A DNA stretch of 64,000 bases from Symbiodinium natans (Eukaryota > Sar > Dinophyceae > Suessiales > Symbiodiniaceae), in NCBI GenBank assembly GCA_905221605.1, contig CAJNDS010000123.1:1-64000 (forward strand), read 5' to 3'. A model generated the notes under the pieces. It did not search any database, was not told the origin of the DNA, and saw only the letters and a list, made by a program, of their open reading frames with translations. The number at the start of each line of letters is the position of its first letter. Within the stretch, counting starts at the first letter, position 1. Below are positions 12,680-23,842 of the stretch, piece after piece. Made by a program: the position numbers and the translations under genes.

Positions 12680-13577
12680 GGGTCTAGGGTCCAGGGTCTA
12701 GCGTCTGGAACCTAGGGTCCAGGGTCCAGGGTCTAGGGTTTAGGGTTTAGGGTTTAGGGTCTGGAATCTAGGGTCTAGGGTTTTTAGGGTTTAGGGTTTA
12801 AAGGGCTTAGGGTAAGGGTTCAAGGTGCAGGGCCTAAACCCCCCCCCAACCCTGAATCCTATGATTGAAACTCCCAGAGCCTAATCCCAAAAAAAGAACG
12901 CTCCCAAGACTCAAGGGCCCCAGAGAGTCCATGACCCTCAACCCTCAACCCTCAACCCCCAAACCCCAAGTCCGCAACCCTAAAGCCATGACCTAGAACC
13001 TTGAAACCCAAGCCCTAAACTGTAAGCTGTTCAAAAACCCTAACCAGCATGTTCAACAAACCCAATCAAAGTTTATGGCTTAGGGTAAACGCGCCCATTG
13101 TGTGCGAGGGCGGCTGAGGGTATATATGGTTCCGTGTCCCGTGTCGGTACCCCCCCCCACCCCCCCCCCCATGGTATCCCCCCCCCCCCCCCCCCGCCCC
13201 CCCCCCCCCCCGCCCCACCCCCACCCCCCCGAAACCCTAAACCCTAAACCCTAAACTCTAAACTCTAAACCCTAAACCCCTAAACCCCTAAACCCTAAAC
13301 CCTAAACCCTCAACCCTCAACCCAAACCCCAACCACACCACCCCACAGGGGGGCCCAAACCATAGGGGGGCGGGGCGGGGACCCTAAACCCTAAACCCTA
13401 AACCCTAAACCCTAAACCCTAAGCCCTAAGCCCTAAGCCCTAAGCCCTAAGCCCTAAGCCCTAAGCCCTATGCCCTAAACCCTAAACCCTAAACCCTAAA
13501 CCCTAAACCCTAAACCCTAACACTCAACCCAAACCCCAACCAACCACCCCACGGGGGGGCCATGGGGGGGGTACCAT

Positions 13578-13614
<37 letters not shown>

Positions 13615-13735
13615 CGACGCTGCACCATATATGTACAACTCCTCCAGAAAATGGGGCTTAGGATACTTAGGTCGGGGTTCCCATGAACCCTAAACCCTAA
13701 ACCCGAAACCCTAAACCCTAAACCATGAACCCAGA
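12680..13735. repeat. Telomere-like and homopolymer tract
   Basis: Telomere variants, long poly-C (13148-13228) and a poly-G run of about 40 (13568-13610). No exon seen. Confidence 0.8.
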
Positions 13736-14043
13736 GTTCAATGGAGCCAGAAACCAGCTTTTGCCGACGGCTCCTGTGGCGGGGTCGAACGCCCGCAAAC
13801 TGCTACGGAGGTTTGCTGGTGTTAAACCTCGCAAAAGGGCCCCGAGATTCCGGGCGACTGGGGTTAGGCTATACTCCCCTTAGAACCTTAATAAAGATAT
13901 TATTTTTGATATCCTCTCAGATTTTATATAAACAAAACTAAAAAACCATTCCCCAAGGGGATATAGTAGGGTTCACAAGAGATGGTAGTAAAGTTTTTGC
14001 GTATTTAGGGTTTGGGTGTTCAGCATTGGGCGTATCGATGTTT

Positions 14044-14115
14044 TCAGCGAAACTGGGCGAAGAGCGATACGCCTCCAAGCGGCATCAACCTGTTCGCGGT
14101 AGCCACGTGGAGAGC
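14044..14115 (+). CDS. Exon, basic, unknown
   Basis: Acceptor GATGTTTTCAG|CG, then KLGEERYASKRHQPVRGSH, with possible donors at CGCG|GTAGCC and CCAC|GTGGAG. Upstream of the exons at 14290 and 14564 on the same strand. Confidence 0.55.
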
Positions 14116-14289
14116 CTTCGCCCTATAAATGGCCATGGTTGATCACCCTAAACCCTAAACCCCCTAAACCCCCTAAACCCCGTAAACCCCGTAAACCCCC
14201 TAAAGCCCCTAAACCCCTAAACCCCCTAAACCCCCTAAACCCCCTAAACCCTAAACCCTAAACCCTAAACCGATCGAATCCGCAGTGCA

Positions 14290-14385
14290 TCTTTGCTGCG
14301 AGGGCCTTCGGGTTGGACTTGGGCTTGGTCGTCGGTACTTGGACTTGGTGTGGGGTTCCTAATCGGAGGGACGACCTCAAGTCCA
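14290..14385 (+). CDS. Exon, unknown
   Basis: After ATCCGCAG| reads CIFAARAFGLDLGLVVGTWT then WCGVPNRRDDLKSK. It runs into GGGTTTAGGG, whose GTTTAG can be the donor. CCCTAAA-type repeats precede it. Confidence 0.5.
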
Positions 14386-14563
14386 AAGGGTTTAGGGTTT
14401 AGGGTTTAGGGTTTAGGGTTTAGGGTGATCACCTTGACCCCCTAGGGCTCCTGCAAAGGGTTCAGGGTTCAGGTTCAGGGTTTAGGGCTTAGGGAGGTTC
14501 AGGGTATGATACGCATCGATAAGGCCTCTCCCCTAAACTAAAACGAATAAGTATATAGATTAG

Positions 14564-14933
14564 CCGACAGAGCTGCTCAAAAGAGAAGAGAACAACAAAG
14601 AGGGTCTCCTTGCCCTTGTTCAAGGTCTAGAGGCCTATCTAGGTAGGCCTTGCGGCTTAAGAGTCTGTTTTTTTCTTATACGCTGGCGGTTTAGGGTTTA
14701 GGGTTTAGGGGCAGAACCCTAAACTCTACCGTAAAGTATTTCTTGCAGCGCCTCATGCCAGAGATCAACCATTAACCATGGACGGCTCCCATGCTTTTCA
14801 AAAAGCCAAACCCATGGCGGTCTGGACCAAACATAAAACTACAGATCGGGCTTGGGTTTGGATTATGGGTGGTTTAGGGTTGCTTGAGAACACCCCCCAG
14901 CCAAACAAAAAACCAAGGCAAGGCAGGGACTAA
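14564..14933 (+). CDS. Two phase-matched exons to a stop, unknown protein
   Basis: Exon 14564-14642 (acceptor TAGATTAG, donor CTAG|GTAGGC) reads PTELLKREENNKEGLLALVQ then GLEAYL. Exon 14749-14933 (acceptor TATTTCTTGCAG) joins with 1+2 nt and reads PHARDQPLTMDGSHAFQKAK then PMAVWTKHKTTDRAWVWIMG, ending TAA after exactly 62 codons. The 106-bp intron holds three TTTAGGG units. This is the best + strand model in the window. Function unknown. Confidence 0.7.
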
Positions 14934-15169
14934 CATCTTTTGATGTTTGGTGTGCTTAAGAAAGTAAGGCTTCACTGTTTAGTGACTAGTGTCAGGTACG
15001 TACAGAAAAGGAGGTTCGAACTTACTTTGTACTTCCAAGGGTCGAAGTAACTGCGTCCTTAAGGGCTCTTGTAACCTAACCAACACGTTCCTCGGAACTA
15101 TAGAGGGTTTAGGGTTTAGGGTTTAGGGTTAGCCCTAAACCCTAAACCCCAAATATTCGTAAACTTTAG

Positions 15170-15254
15170 CCGTCGAGCCAAAGATACCTGGAGGCTCCAA
15201 CACCCTATCTTTCTCCGCAAGCTGGGCTTCGAGGGGATGCGAGGGCTGCTCTAG
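15170..15254 (+). CDS. Terminal exon candidate
   Basis: Acceptor AAACTTTAG|C, then RRAKDTWRLQHPIFLRKLGF and EGMRGLL-TAG, 28 codons including the stop. Good composition. Confidence 0.55.
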
Positions 15255-15584
15255 ACCCTAAACTGCTGGTAGCCATAAACCCAAAACCCTAAAACGGTTC
15301 TAACCCTAAACCCTGAACCCTAAACCCTAAGCCCCAAGCCCTAAAACTCTAAACCCTAAACCCTAAAAAAGAATCAAAGGGCTAGACGAGTCGATTTTGG
15401 GGTGGGTTTCGTGGTTCAGGCGTCAGGGCTATAGCGCTGAGGCATGAAGAAGCAACACCCGAAAAGCCTCGCAAAAATTCAGCCTAAGCCCAAAGCCCTA
15501 ACCCCTAAATCCTAATCCCTAAACCAAGTTTAGGGTTTGGGGTGGTTTGTGGTTTGGGTCTGGGGTTTAGGGTTTAGGGGGCAA

Positions 15585-15691
15585 ACTCCACCCAAACCCA
15601 GCCCATTGGATCTGTCCAAGCTCTGTACAATGGCTCGATGCGATTCTGCAGGGGGCATCCAGAACGTCGGCCACCGAAACCTTGCTCTGAG
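15585..15691 (+). CDS. Exon before a direct-repeat-flanked intron
   Basis: Reads PSPLDLSKLCTMARCDSAGG then IQNVGHRNLAL. The following 129-bp interval (15692-15820) has GT-AG borders inside a 20-bp direct repeat. Minus-strand frames here are also open, so confidence is moderate. Confidence 0.45.
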
Positions 15692-15841
15692 GTGGGTGTT
15701 CATGCTTTCGGGGCAGAGGGGGGGGGGGGGGGGGGAGGGTTGTAGGGCAACAAAATCTGGGTTTATAGGGTTTAGGGTTCATGGGGTTGTATACCCTACC
15801 ACTCAGAACCTTGCTCTGAGGTGGGTTTCGATGGTTTCGAC

Positions 15842-15964
15842 TTACTTGGAGGTTCACAGCTATACTGGATCCTATACGTAGGGTTCTGAGTAGGGCAACC
15901 AGACTTAGAAGCTTCCTTGGGGCACTTATAAGTGTACTTATAACTACCCATGAACCTCCACGTA
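15842..15964 (+). mobile_element. Family B inverted-repeat element
   Basis: Arms TTACTTGGAGGTTCA and TGAACCTCCACGTAC. The interior differs from other copies except for GTTATAAGT-like words. Confidence 0.6.
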
Positions 15965-16271
15965 CTTCCTCCAAAAGCCAAGGAATGAACAAAGGTTGAT
16001 CTTGATTGTTCCTACTGAACACGGAATCCCAACAAGTTTAAAGTTCAACTTTTGGCTAAGTAAGTCGAGGGGGGCCCTGTAAAGAAACAGATCTGTGGGT
16101 TCATGGGGTTGTATACCCTTGAACTTAGTACAGTTTAGAGAGATGTTGTTTCAGGCGAGGGCGGGGGGAGTTAAGAGGATCTGTATTTGCAGTCTGTGCG
16201 GCATACCTACGCAGTCACATGCATGCTAAGCCCTCAACCCTAACATACCCTAACCCACACGACACTTGCAG

Positions 16272-16339
16272 CTAAGGCCAACTCAGCCCATGGCTGCCGT
16301 GTGACAGCCAATCGTCCTCAGCCTCGGGTTGAGGGGTAA
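16272..16339 (+). CDS. Terminal exon candidate
   Basis: Acceptor GACACTTGCAG|CT, then KANSAHGCRVTANRPQPRVE and G-TAA. Confidence 0.45.
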
Positions 16340-16353
16340 GGGTTTAGGGCTTA

Positions 16354-16581
16354 GTGTCCGTGATAAGACCCTACATGTTTACGAATAAGGCTACCACGAC
16401 AGGCCTGAGCCCTAAACTGTCAGTAAGCCCTTTTGGGTTTAGGGCCAGGGTTATAGGGACCGGAAATGTGCGCCGCGCCCAAGTTCTAACAAACACTTCG
16501 GGGATGTCCATAAATTATCCCGGATCGGGTTTGCCTTCGCTCCGGCTGTCTGAGAAGGCTGCATTCGCACCTGTCGCCTGA
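16354..16581 (+). CDS. 75-codon open frame
   Basis: Segments RPYMFTNKATTTGLSPKLSV and INYPGSGLPSLRLSEKAAFA, then a stop. A minus frame overlaps part. No motif. Confidence 0.35.
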   Translation: MSVIRPYMFTNKATTTGLSPKLSVSPFGFRARVIGTGNVRRAQVLTNTSGMSINYPGSGLPSLRLSEKAAFAPVA

Positions 16582-16885
16582 GCCAAGCGCTGTGGCTTAG
16601 ATGGCTCAGGGTCTCCCCGAACCCTACACCCGAAGCCAATATCCTAAACCCTAAACCCTAAACCAAACTCCTAAACCCTATACCCGAAACCAAAACCCTA
16701 AACCCTAAACCCTAAAACCTAAACCCTAAACCACAATCCTAAACCCCAAACCAAAATCCTGAACCCTAAAAGGTTCAGAGGGTCGTGGTTCTGGGGTCTT
16801 AGAGGCTAAACCCAGCAGAACATCAACCCACGGAACCCTCCACAAACCAAGCTTCAAACTCGGAGGGCTTATACTGAAAATATAG

Positions 16886-16905
16886 TATGACCATATATAT
16901 ATATA

Positions 16906-16943
<38 letters not shown>

Positions 16944-17070
16944 TGTGTATATAGATATATATGTAATAATACATATATATATAATACATGTATATATATA
17001 TATATGTATGAATATCTGTATATGTATGTATATATATATATATATGTATATGTATATATCTATATGGCAC
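16886..17070. repeat. (TA)n-rich microsatellite
   Basis: Imperfect TA/TATG repeats. Comparable blocks: 26657-26785 (inside an intron of the 25132-26896 gene), 35372-35500, 39730-39835, 42221-42330. Long ORFs across them (Ile/Tyr runs) are artefacts. Confidence 0.9.
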
Positions 17071-17447
17071 CGTAATCTCTACATCGTACGGTAGTTCAAG
17101 GTTTCGGGTTCGGAGCTTTCGGGTTTGGGTTGTAGGGTGTAGACCTAAACTCACAGACATCGGTGGCCGCCCGACCCCGACCCTTGCTGTTCCCCAAAAA
17201 GCCTTGCTGTTCCCCAAAAAGCCTAATACCCCTTAATTGGGGAATATTGCATATTCCGTAAATCAAAATAAGGATCCCTTTACATTTCATAACTAAGGGG
17301 TAGTGGGCTCTCTGGGCCTCTAACCCCTACAAGCGTTTTTTGCTTGAACCCCTGCCTAACTTCCACTAGGTCCGGAATCTCACTAAGGCTGGCAATGGCG
17401 AGGAAAAAGTACCGAACACGTGAAGTTAGTGGCTCATGTTAACAGGG

Positions 17448-17537
17448 ATGCGTGAACTAGACATTGTGCTAATTGTGCTGCTGCTTGCCAAACATCGCGA
17501 TCATGCTATCATTACGAACACTAAAAAGCCGGCCTGA
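17448..17537 (+). CDS. 29-residue open frame from ATG
   Basis: After TTAACAG|GG an ATG reads MRELDIVLIVLLLAKHRDHA then IITNTKKPA-TGA. Hydrophobic N-terminus. It could be a short terminal exon. An earlier ATG island at 17394 reads MARKKYRTRE followed by GTTAGT. Confidence 0.35.
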   Translation: MRELDIVLIVLLLAKHRDHAIITNTKKPA

Positions 17538-18095
17538 ATCAATCAGTGATGCTTAGAAGGGAATCTAACCCAGGAAACAGGGCCTTCTGGGCCTCGTGGA
17601 ACATAAACCCTAAACCCTTAAACCTTGAACTTGACAAACCCGTACATGCCAGGATGGACCATCAGGTCTTCTAATCCCCCGAACCAACCCTATACAGGGC
17701 CCGTATAATTTAAGCCGCACAAGGGTATACGAGCCCCAAACCCTAAGCCCTAAGCCCGCCAAGACCCTAAATCCTTAAACCCTGAACTTTACAAGCCTTA
17801 CGTACGCAGAGCTACTATTAGCTTCAGAACCTCCCCCCCCCCCCCCCAACAAAACAAAGATAGGAGTCCCTATATGACCCTTTTAAGGAAGAGCCTTATT
17901 CATGTTTGGGGCGGTCTTAACCGAATAGTAGTACTGTATACCGTATACCCCTTGTTGTAACTGTACTCATAGCACTCATCCCTTATTGTTTGGGGGGAGG
18001 GGGGGGGTTCTTAAGTGCACAAACCTTAAACCCTAAACCCTAAACCCTAAACCCTAAACCCTAAACCCTAAGCCAGTAGAGAGGCGCCTGCCGCG

Positions 18096-18146
18096 ATGGA
18101 GGCTCAGCTTCCGCGCAAGCGGAAGTCTGAAGCGTCCAGCCTCAAG
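18096..18146 (+). CDS. Possible first exon
   Basis: ATG in the context CCGCGATGG; MEAQLPRKRKSEASSLK, then AAG|GTTTTT as donor. Basic start reminiscent of a nuclear localisation signal (PRKRK). Confidence 0.45.
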
Positions 18147-18285
18147 GTTTTTAAGCAAGAAGCAGGAGGTTGAGATACTTTTTTTGGGGGTTTGGGGGGT
18201 TTGGGGGGTTTGCGGGGTTTGGGGGATTGGGGTTTCGGGGTTTTAGGGTTTAGGGGTTTAGGGGTTTAGGGCTTGAGTGTAGGGT

Positions 18286-18549
18286 TTAGATGGGGGCTGT
18301 TCGGCTGTTCCGCATGGCAGGAAGATTGTCTAAGGCTTCAGTAGTCAATGCGCAGGCAATCATCTTACTGGCTCTTAGTAGGGAAGCGGGAAGGAGGTAC
18401 CCTACGTAATCCGTGAAATGGTGTGCGTGTGCACATACACTTATATATATATATATACAGGGAGATATAGGGTGCCTAATTCCCTCATTCCCTTTTAAGA
18501 CCCAGGGAGTAATGTCCCTAACGAAGCCCCAATCATCACCCGCAAGCAA
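18286..18549. other. Coding-like island, strand unresolved
   Basis: Minus frame: HHFTDYVGYLLPASLLRASK then TTEALDNLPAMRN. Plus frame from an ATG at 18313: MAGRLSKASVVNAQAIILLA then LSREAGRR with a GTACCC donor. Both look real; a (TA)n run sits inside the minus frame, which favours plus. Confidence 0.35.
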
Positions 18550-18811
18550 CGCCCCACGAAGCCTGCGAAGACAGTTTACACGTGTCGATTAGGGTTTATA
18601 CGTTTGTTTCGGGTTCTGTTGGGGTTTGGTGTCTAGAGGCTTGAGTCTTGAGTGCTTTAGGGTTTACGGCTCTTAAGGGGTTGCTTATGCCCTTAGGGGC
18701 TTCGGGTTGAGGATTCAAGGAGTTTAAGGGCCTAACCCTAAACCCTAAACCCTAAACCCTAAACCCTAAACCCTAAACCCTAAACCCTAAACCCTAAACC
18801 TTAAGTTCGGC

Positions 18812-18883
18812 ATGTCGGCTTTGCAACGGGTGTGGAGGCGGGGTCCCGGCTTGGTCTACCCTGGCGTTCGCATCCTTTGGGCT
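18812..18883 (+). CDS. Candidate short exon with stop
   Basis: MSALQRVWRRGPGLVYPGVR then ILWA-TAG; the stop lies in the first TTTAGGG-like unit, so the true donor may be just upstream. Confidence 0.35.
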
Positions 18884-19061
18884 TAGGGTTTAGGGTTTAG
18901 GGTTTAGGGTTGTCCAAGAAGTGTATGGGACCATAGTTACCTACAGTTCTTGTGGGTTCTACCCGTTAGGGATTAGCTTCTGCTAACCTGTAGGCAAATA
19001 GGTACACTTTTGGGGTTTAGGGTTTAGGGTTTAGGGTTGAGGGTTGGGTATAGATTTCTTG

Positions 19062-19160
19062 TACCCCCCAAAAGGACACCAGGTATATACACTCACCAAT
19101 ATTAAAAGGGAACCTTATATACACTCACCAAGAACAGTAATATAAAACCCTGTTTCATAT
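19062..19160 (+). repeat. Family F repeat (others at 29285-29352 and, inverted, 35290-35527)
   Basis: CTTGTACCCCCCAAAAGG and the words TTATATACACTCACC recur. The inverted copy at 35290-35527 is split by a poly-T run and an ATTAT-type microsatellite. Confidence 0.55.
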
Positions 19161-19182
19161 AAGGTTCAAGGCCGCGCAGCAC

Positions 19183-19269
19183 CTGTATAGGCTACAGCCT
19201 GAGCCGCCGGCAGCTTCGCCAAAAACTGATCCCTGTTGAAAAACTGCGTGTCGCCATCGTCATGCTCGC
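19183..19269 (-). CDS. Exon, EF-hand-like or acidic loop
   Basis: 87 bp with acceptor TTCTAAG|GC and donor ACAG|GTGCTG. Reads EHDDGDTQFFNRDQFLAKLP then AAQAVAYT. The acidic EHDDGDTQFF stretch before a helix recalls an EF-hand, but the loop spacing is irregular. Confidence 0.65.
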
Positions 19270-19339
19270 CTTAGAACTAGAAAGAGATTGTTCGCTTTCC
19301 CCTTTGGGCTTAGGGCAGTTTAGGGTTTAGGGTTTCTAG

Positions 19340-19422
19340 AAAAAGCCATGAATCCGAAAAGGTGGCTGTGCCTGAGTGGTCGGCTCTGGCGGGCCCTACA
19401 GACAATTCAGTTTTTTTCCTGG
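19340..19422 (+). CDS. Exon, unknown
   Basis: Acceptor GGTTTCTAG|A (telomere-like), then SHESEKVAVPEWSALAGPTD and NSVFFLG; donor CCTGG|GTTAAT. A second + frame (MNPKRWLCLSGRLWRALQ) is also open. Confidence 0.5.
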
Positions 19423-20220
19423 GTTAATACCATGGGCCCATAGGTTCCAAACCAAGCCGAGCAAAACCTCTGAAAGCCCTAAACCCTAAACCCTAAACCC
19501 TAAACCCTAAACCCTAAACCCTAAACCCTAAACCCTAAACCTCAGGGTTTAGGGTTAAGGGTCTAGGGTTTCTTGGGGTTCAAGGCGCAGGCCCCGGCTC
19601 ATAACTCAGAATGGGCGACTCGTCTGCGTCTCAGCCGGTTCTGCAAGGAGGTCGAACCTCGGCGCCAGCCCGGCGGGGCAACCGCAAACGCCAGAATACC
19701 AGCAGTAAGATGGATGAAGTTTAGCGCGTGCCCCCAAGAAGAACCCGAGAACCCCAAAAACATCCGACATTCTTATACCTACAAGACCTTCAGCGCTGAA
19801 AGCCACTAAATAAGCGAAACCCTAACCTGGAACCTAAAACCCTAAACCCCTGATTCCGAAAAAGCCCCTAACGCCCAGAAGGCCTACACTTCCTAGTACT
19901 TGAACAGGAAGCTAAAGAAACATATCCCTGAAAAGTAGACCTTAAGCCCTGAATAAACCGAAACCCCTAGCCCTAAACCCTGACCCCAAGCCCTAAGCCC
20001 TAAACCCTAAACCCTAAACCCTAAACCCTAAACCCTAAGCCCTAAGCCCTAAACCCTAAACCCTAAACCCTGAACCCTAAACCCTAAACCCTAAACCCTA
20101 AACCCTAACTAACCCCCCCCCCCCCGCAAACCCTGCACCCCGAGGCCGAGCCCCCGCACACGTAGTCGCAAACATCCGGGCAAAGCAGCCCTCAGCTCCC
20201 AGAATGGCGCTACTGGTCTT

Positions 20221-21500
20221 AGGTTTAGGGTTTAGGGTTTAGGGTTTAGGGTTTAGGGTTTAGGGCTTAGGGTTTAGGGTTTAGGGTTTGGGGCTTAGGG
20301 CTTCGGGTGTAGGGTAGTTAAATGGTCCCTTAACATGGGCCCCTAGAAGGTGCATGGGTAGCTATGAGTAGGGTTTCGGGTTTTGAGGGTTTTGATTGCT
20401 TTGAGGGCTTTGAGGGTTCTGAGGGTTCAGGGCTACAAGGAGGTGCATGGGCCAGTGCATGGGTAGTTAGAAGTAGGGTCACATGGGCTTATTCTGGCTT
20501 CAGGGGGTATATGGGCTTCGGTATAGGGGCTACGGGGAATATTGGGGAAGTCACCCTACACCCTAAACCCCCCGAGCTCCATCTAAAATCGACAAGGAGC
20601 TGGATTCCTTCAGCCGCCTCCGGCCCACCTTCCCTGGCGTCAAGGCTTTGGGCTTAGGGGCTTGGTCAAAGGTTGAAACCCTCGGAGTTTTCGGGGTTCA
20701 GGGTGTAGGGTTTAGGGTTTAGGGTTGGGGCTTTTGGAGGGCCTTAGGGATTTAGCTGTTCAGGGGCTTTAGGAGTTGTAGGGGTCTTAGGGGTTTAGGG
20801 GCTTAGGGTTTAGGGTCTAGGGTTCCCCTATAGTATGGTCCCTTACCCTTGTTTATAGGGACCCGAAGTATGGCCCTTACGACGGGCCCATGTTTGGAAC
20901 CCTGGACTTGGGATTTAGGGTTTAGGGTTTAGGGTTTGGGGTTTAGAGTTTAGGGTTTAGGGTTTGGGGTTTAGGGGCTTGGGTTTAGGGGCTTAGGGGT
21001 TTAAGGAAAGGCGGTTTGGGGTTTAGGGTTCAGGGTTTAGGGGTATGGGATTTTGGGACCTTGACCCCACGCGCCCATCACGAACCCTTGTGATGCCCAG
21101 ATGGAGGTTCCTTGAATTGAAGGTCTCTTTAGGGTGTTCAGGCTTGACGGTTTAGAGTATCTAGGGTTGAGTGTTTAGGGCTTCGGACAGTGCAGATACG
21201 TAGAATCACTGCTACCCATGGGCGATAAAGCCACAAAAATAAACCACAACTCATAGCCCTACACCCCAAACCCCAACCTAAACCCTAAACCCTGGGTAAA
21301 CCCGAAACCCTGAACCCCAAGCCCAAGGCCCTAAGGACTCTTAGTTTAGGGGGCCGGAGCCGCAGCGACATATTGAGCGTTGTGGACCCTCTGATGAACA
21401 AGCAACAACGAATGAATCAAAACCACGAACAAAGAGTAACGCAAATAGAGTATGGAATTATATATATATATGTATACAAACATATCTTGTTTTTGAAGAA
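20221..21500. repeat. Repeat-dominated tract
   Basis: TTTAGGG and TTTGGGG arrays with short unique islands. 20364-20657 is open on + but largely GGGTTTTGAGGG-like repeat. No exon is called. A (TA)n block starts at 21460. Confidence 0.6.
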
Positions 21501-21957
21501 ATATTTATGAATATTACATGTGTGTATATATGTGTGTAGATATATATATATATATGCAATTATGTAGATGTACATACATATTCATACGTGATTATATGTA
21601 TTTGTATAGACCGCATGTAGCAGGGATGCAATCGGTTTGGAAGACACATCAAGAAAACACATACACTTGGAATAAGAATAAGCGAAATCCCAACCCACTC
21701 CTCCATGGCAAGCCCGCCTGTGTTTTCTGGGTCCAGCAGGTCAAACACGTCATTCCAGGTCTTCCACACTGGCTCGGGAGCCTTGCTTGCGTGTGGTTTA
21801 GGGTTTAGGGAGGGGTTCAGGGGTACGTGTAGGTCGGGTTAGAAGGCACCTAAATATCCGGCTTCAAGCAAGTAAAGCCCGAGCGAAGGCGAGTTGAAGC
21901 CCCCAGTCCAAGTGGATATCCCTGAATTGTTTCATCACCATTTTGAACTCATTCTTA

Positions 21958-22067
21958 CTTGGCAGCCCAATAAACATGCTATAATAAGGGCACCCGGTTC
22001 TGGGTTAGTTACTTTAAAAGGGAACCTTGAACCAACAGACGGAAAAGGGTACCACTGGGCTACCAAG
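21958..22067 (+). mobile_element. Family G inverted-repeat element
   Basis: Ends CTTGGCAGCCCA and TGGGCTACCAAG. The core AGTTACTTTAAAAGGGAACC recurs at 34542-34561. It abuts the exon at 21864-21957. Confidence 0.65.
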
Positions 22068-22116
22068 CTTATATAATGTTTGTTTTGATCATGCCGCAAG
22101 TTGCCCTAATGGAAAA

Positions 22117-22228
22117 GGTTTAGGGTTTAGGGTTTAGGGTTTAGGGTTTAGGGTTTAGGGTTTAGGGTTTAGGGTTTAGGGTTTAGGGTTTAGGGTTTAG
22201 GGTTTAGGGTTTAGGGTTTAGGGTTTAG
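22117..22228 (+). repeat. Perfect interstitial telomere array (about 16 units)
   Basis: Uninterrupted TTTAGGG units without variants. Similar perfect arrays: 54578-54697 (about 17 units), 36258-36356, 12262-12328 (CCCTAAA), 18730-18798 (CCCTAAA), 33168-33230. Confidence 0.95.
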
Positions 22229-22982
22229 CAGGGTCAAGGTTTTTCCTCGTATCCCCTCGCGGCAATGTATTAGCTGCCAGACGTTACGGAGTATTCATCA
22301 TGTAGTATTAGTAGTAGATGATGATTATAACGATCCTTCACCTTCACTACGTGGAACGAAGTGGCTACTTGACAACTTTTATAGCCCACACAACAGGTGA
22401 TCATGACACTGCAAGGCTTTCAAACACACAAAGATACTTTAAAGTATTCGCCTTCAGCTTCGCAGCAAAGACTGCTGCTTCCCATTCATGTCGGCGATTC
22501 CCGAAATTGATGGAAAACTCGCTGTCAAGCCAGCGAAGAGCCATGAAATGTCCTTCCACGCCGACAATGTCTTCGCCCGGCTGGACAATAGTCTTGCCCT
22601 TCACAAGCACCAACCTCTTCCTTGGCTTCTTGTTAATTCTGATGTTGTATGAATCGTCTATTCTTCAGCGCACTTGCTGGAAAGGCTGCAAGATGGCGTT
22701 GCCGTCACCCAGTGCCCATAGCGGACCATCGCGATCGTAGGTCGCTTTGATCGCAGCTGGAATAGAAGCTGTTCAGATATCAATCAATGGTACCGTAGGA
22801 ACTTTACATCTCATTATGAAGTACGTCAGGGGGGAAAGCACCCCTAAACCCTAAACCCCAAACCCAAAACCCAAAACCCTAAACCCCAAACCCAAAACCC
22901 TAAACCCCAAACCCTAAACCCTAAACCCCAAACCCCAAATCCCAAACCCTAAACCCCACTGGAGGCTGCTCTGCCCCCCTAA

Positions 22983-23056
22983 GGCTTCAGGACCGGACTC
23001 TTAACACCCGAACTCGAAGTCACCAACTTCAAAGGCTGGAGCTCGCACTTTGTGAG
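22983..23056 (+). CDS. Candidate exon
   Basis: After CTAAG| reads FRTGLLTPELEVTNFKGWSS then HFVR with GTGAG|GGTTTT beyond. A minus frame (TKCELQPLKLVTSSSGVK) competes. Confidence 0.4.
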
Positions 23057-23619
23057 GGTTTTAATAGGGGTTTGGGTTTTGGGCTTTGAGGTTTAGGGCT
23101 AGGGTTTAGGATTTAGGGTTTAGGACTTAGGGTTTTAGGGAATAGAAGGGTGCCCATAAACATCTAGCAGGCCCCACGCGAAGCTGTGGTTTACGGCTTC
23201 GGGTTCAGGGTGAGGTAGCGCCAACTGGGGCGGGGGCAATGAATCTTCAACTGTGACCTATTTCTGGGGATTACTCAAACCCTAAACCCTAAACCCTGTA
23301 CTTTGGATATGGCCTACATGTCCACATGTAGTGGGATTAAAGGTAAAGCCTCAGGCAGCCGTCACTTCCCAATAGTGCAAGGCGAGTAAGCCTACAGGGT
23401 GTTGCTGTCAATGATGATCTTTGGTTTAGGGTTGAACATTGTGCGGGTTAGTGCGCACGTTGTTTAACAGTTTTTTGAGAAACCCTATAAGAGCCAAACC
23501 CTAAGACCCTACGATCCTGGGTAGGCTCCCTAGTCTTGTGGAGCTGACTCCAGGCGGTTAAACAGAGTTTAGGGTTCAGGCTTAGGGTTTAAGGTTGAGG
23601 GCTTAGGGCTTAGGGCTTC

Positions 23620-23739
23620 GAACAAGATTGGGTGCGCCGTACTCCACTGCAGGTAGCACTCATCCGGAATTCGAGCCCTACGTGCAGCTTGAAGGTACCC
23701 TGGGACCCTGAAAACATACCCCTGCCCCGCACATTCTAG
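23620..23739 (+). CDS. Candidate terminal exon, 39 codons
   Basis: EQDWVRRTPLQVALIRNSSP then TCSLKVPWDPENIPLPRTF-TAG. Clear composition, bounded on the left by GGGCTTAGGG repeats. Confidence 0.5.
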   Translation, partial: EQDWVRRTPLQVALIRNSSPTCSLKVPWDPENIPLPRTF

Positions 23740-23842
23740 AGCCCTTAAAACATGACTTGAGCCCTCCCCAGACTTTCAGGGTTTAGGGTTTAGGGTTTGG
23801 GGTTTAGGGTTACCCTAAATCCTAAACCTTAAACCCTGAACC

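Larger units (their letters stand above)
21864..22756 (-). pseudogene. Gene fragment with an in-frame TGA
   Basis: The exon from TTCCAG| (22756) reads YDRDGPLWALGDGNAILQPF, meets TGA at 22665-22667 and continues in the same frame DDSYNIRINKKPRKRLVLVK, then GEDIVGVEGHFMALRWLDSE. The single stop inside otherwise good coding suggests a recent null mutation. A downstream terminal exon at 21864-21957 reads NEFKMVMKQFRDIHLDWGLQ and then a stop; it abuts a family G element. Between them lies one of the longest telomere-type arrays. Linkage of the two exons is inferred. Confidence 0.6.

Noticed and set aside
16726-17217. 163-codon minus open frame with Ile/Tyr runs
   Set aside because: It translates a (TA)n microsatellite; the flanks are CCCTAAA-type repeat.
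20127-20220. Exon at this GC-rich island
   Set aside because: Plus and minus readings are equally good and no splice site decides; not called.
22665-22667. Nuclear TGA reassigned to tryptophan
   Set aside because: Gag runs 991 codons without in-frame TGA, and several exons end at TGA where coding quality stops.
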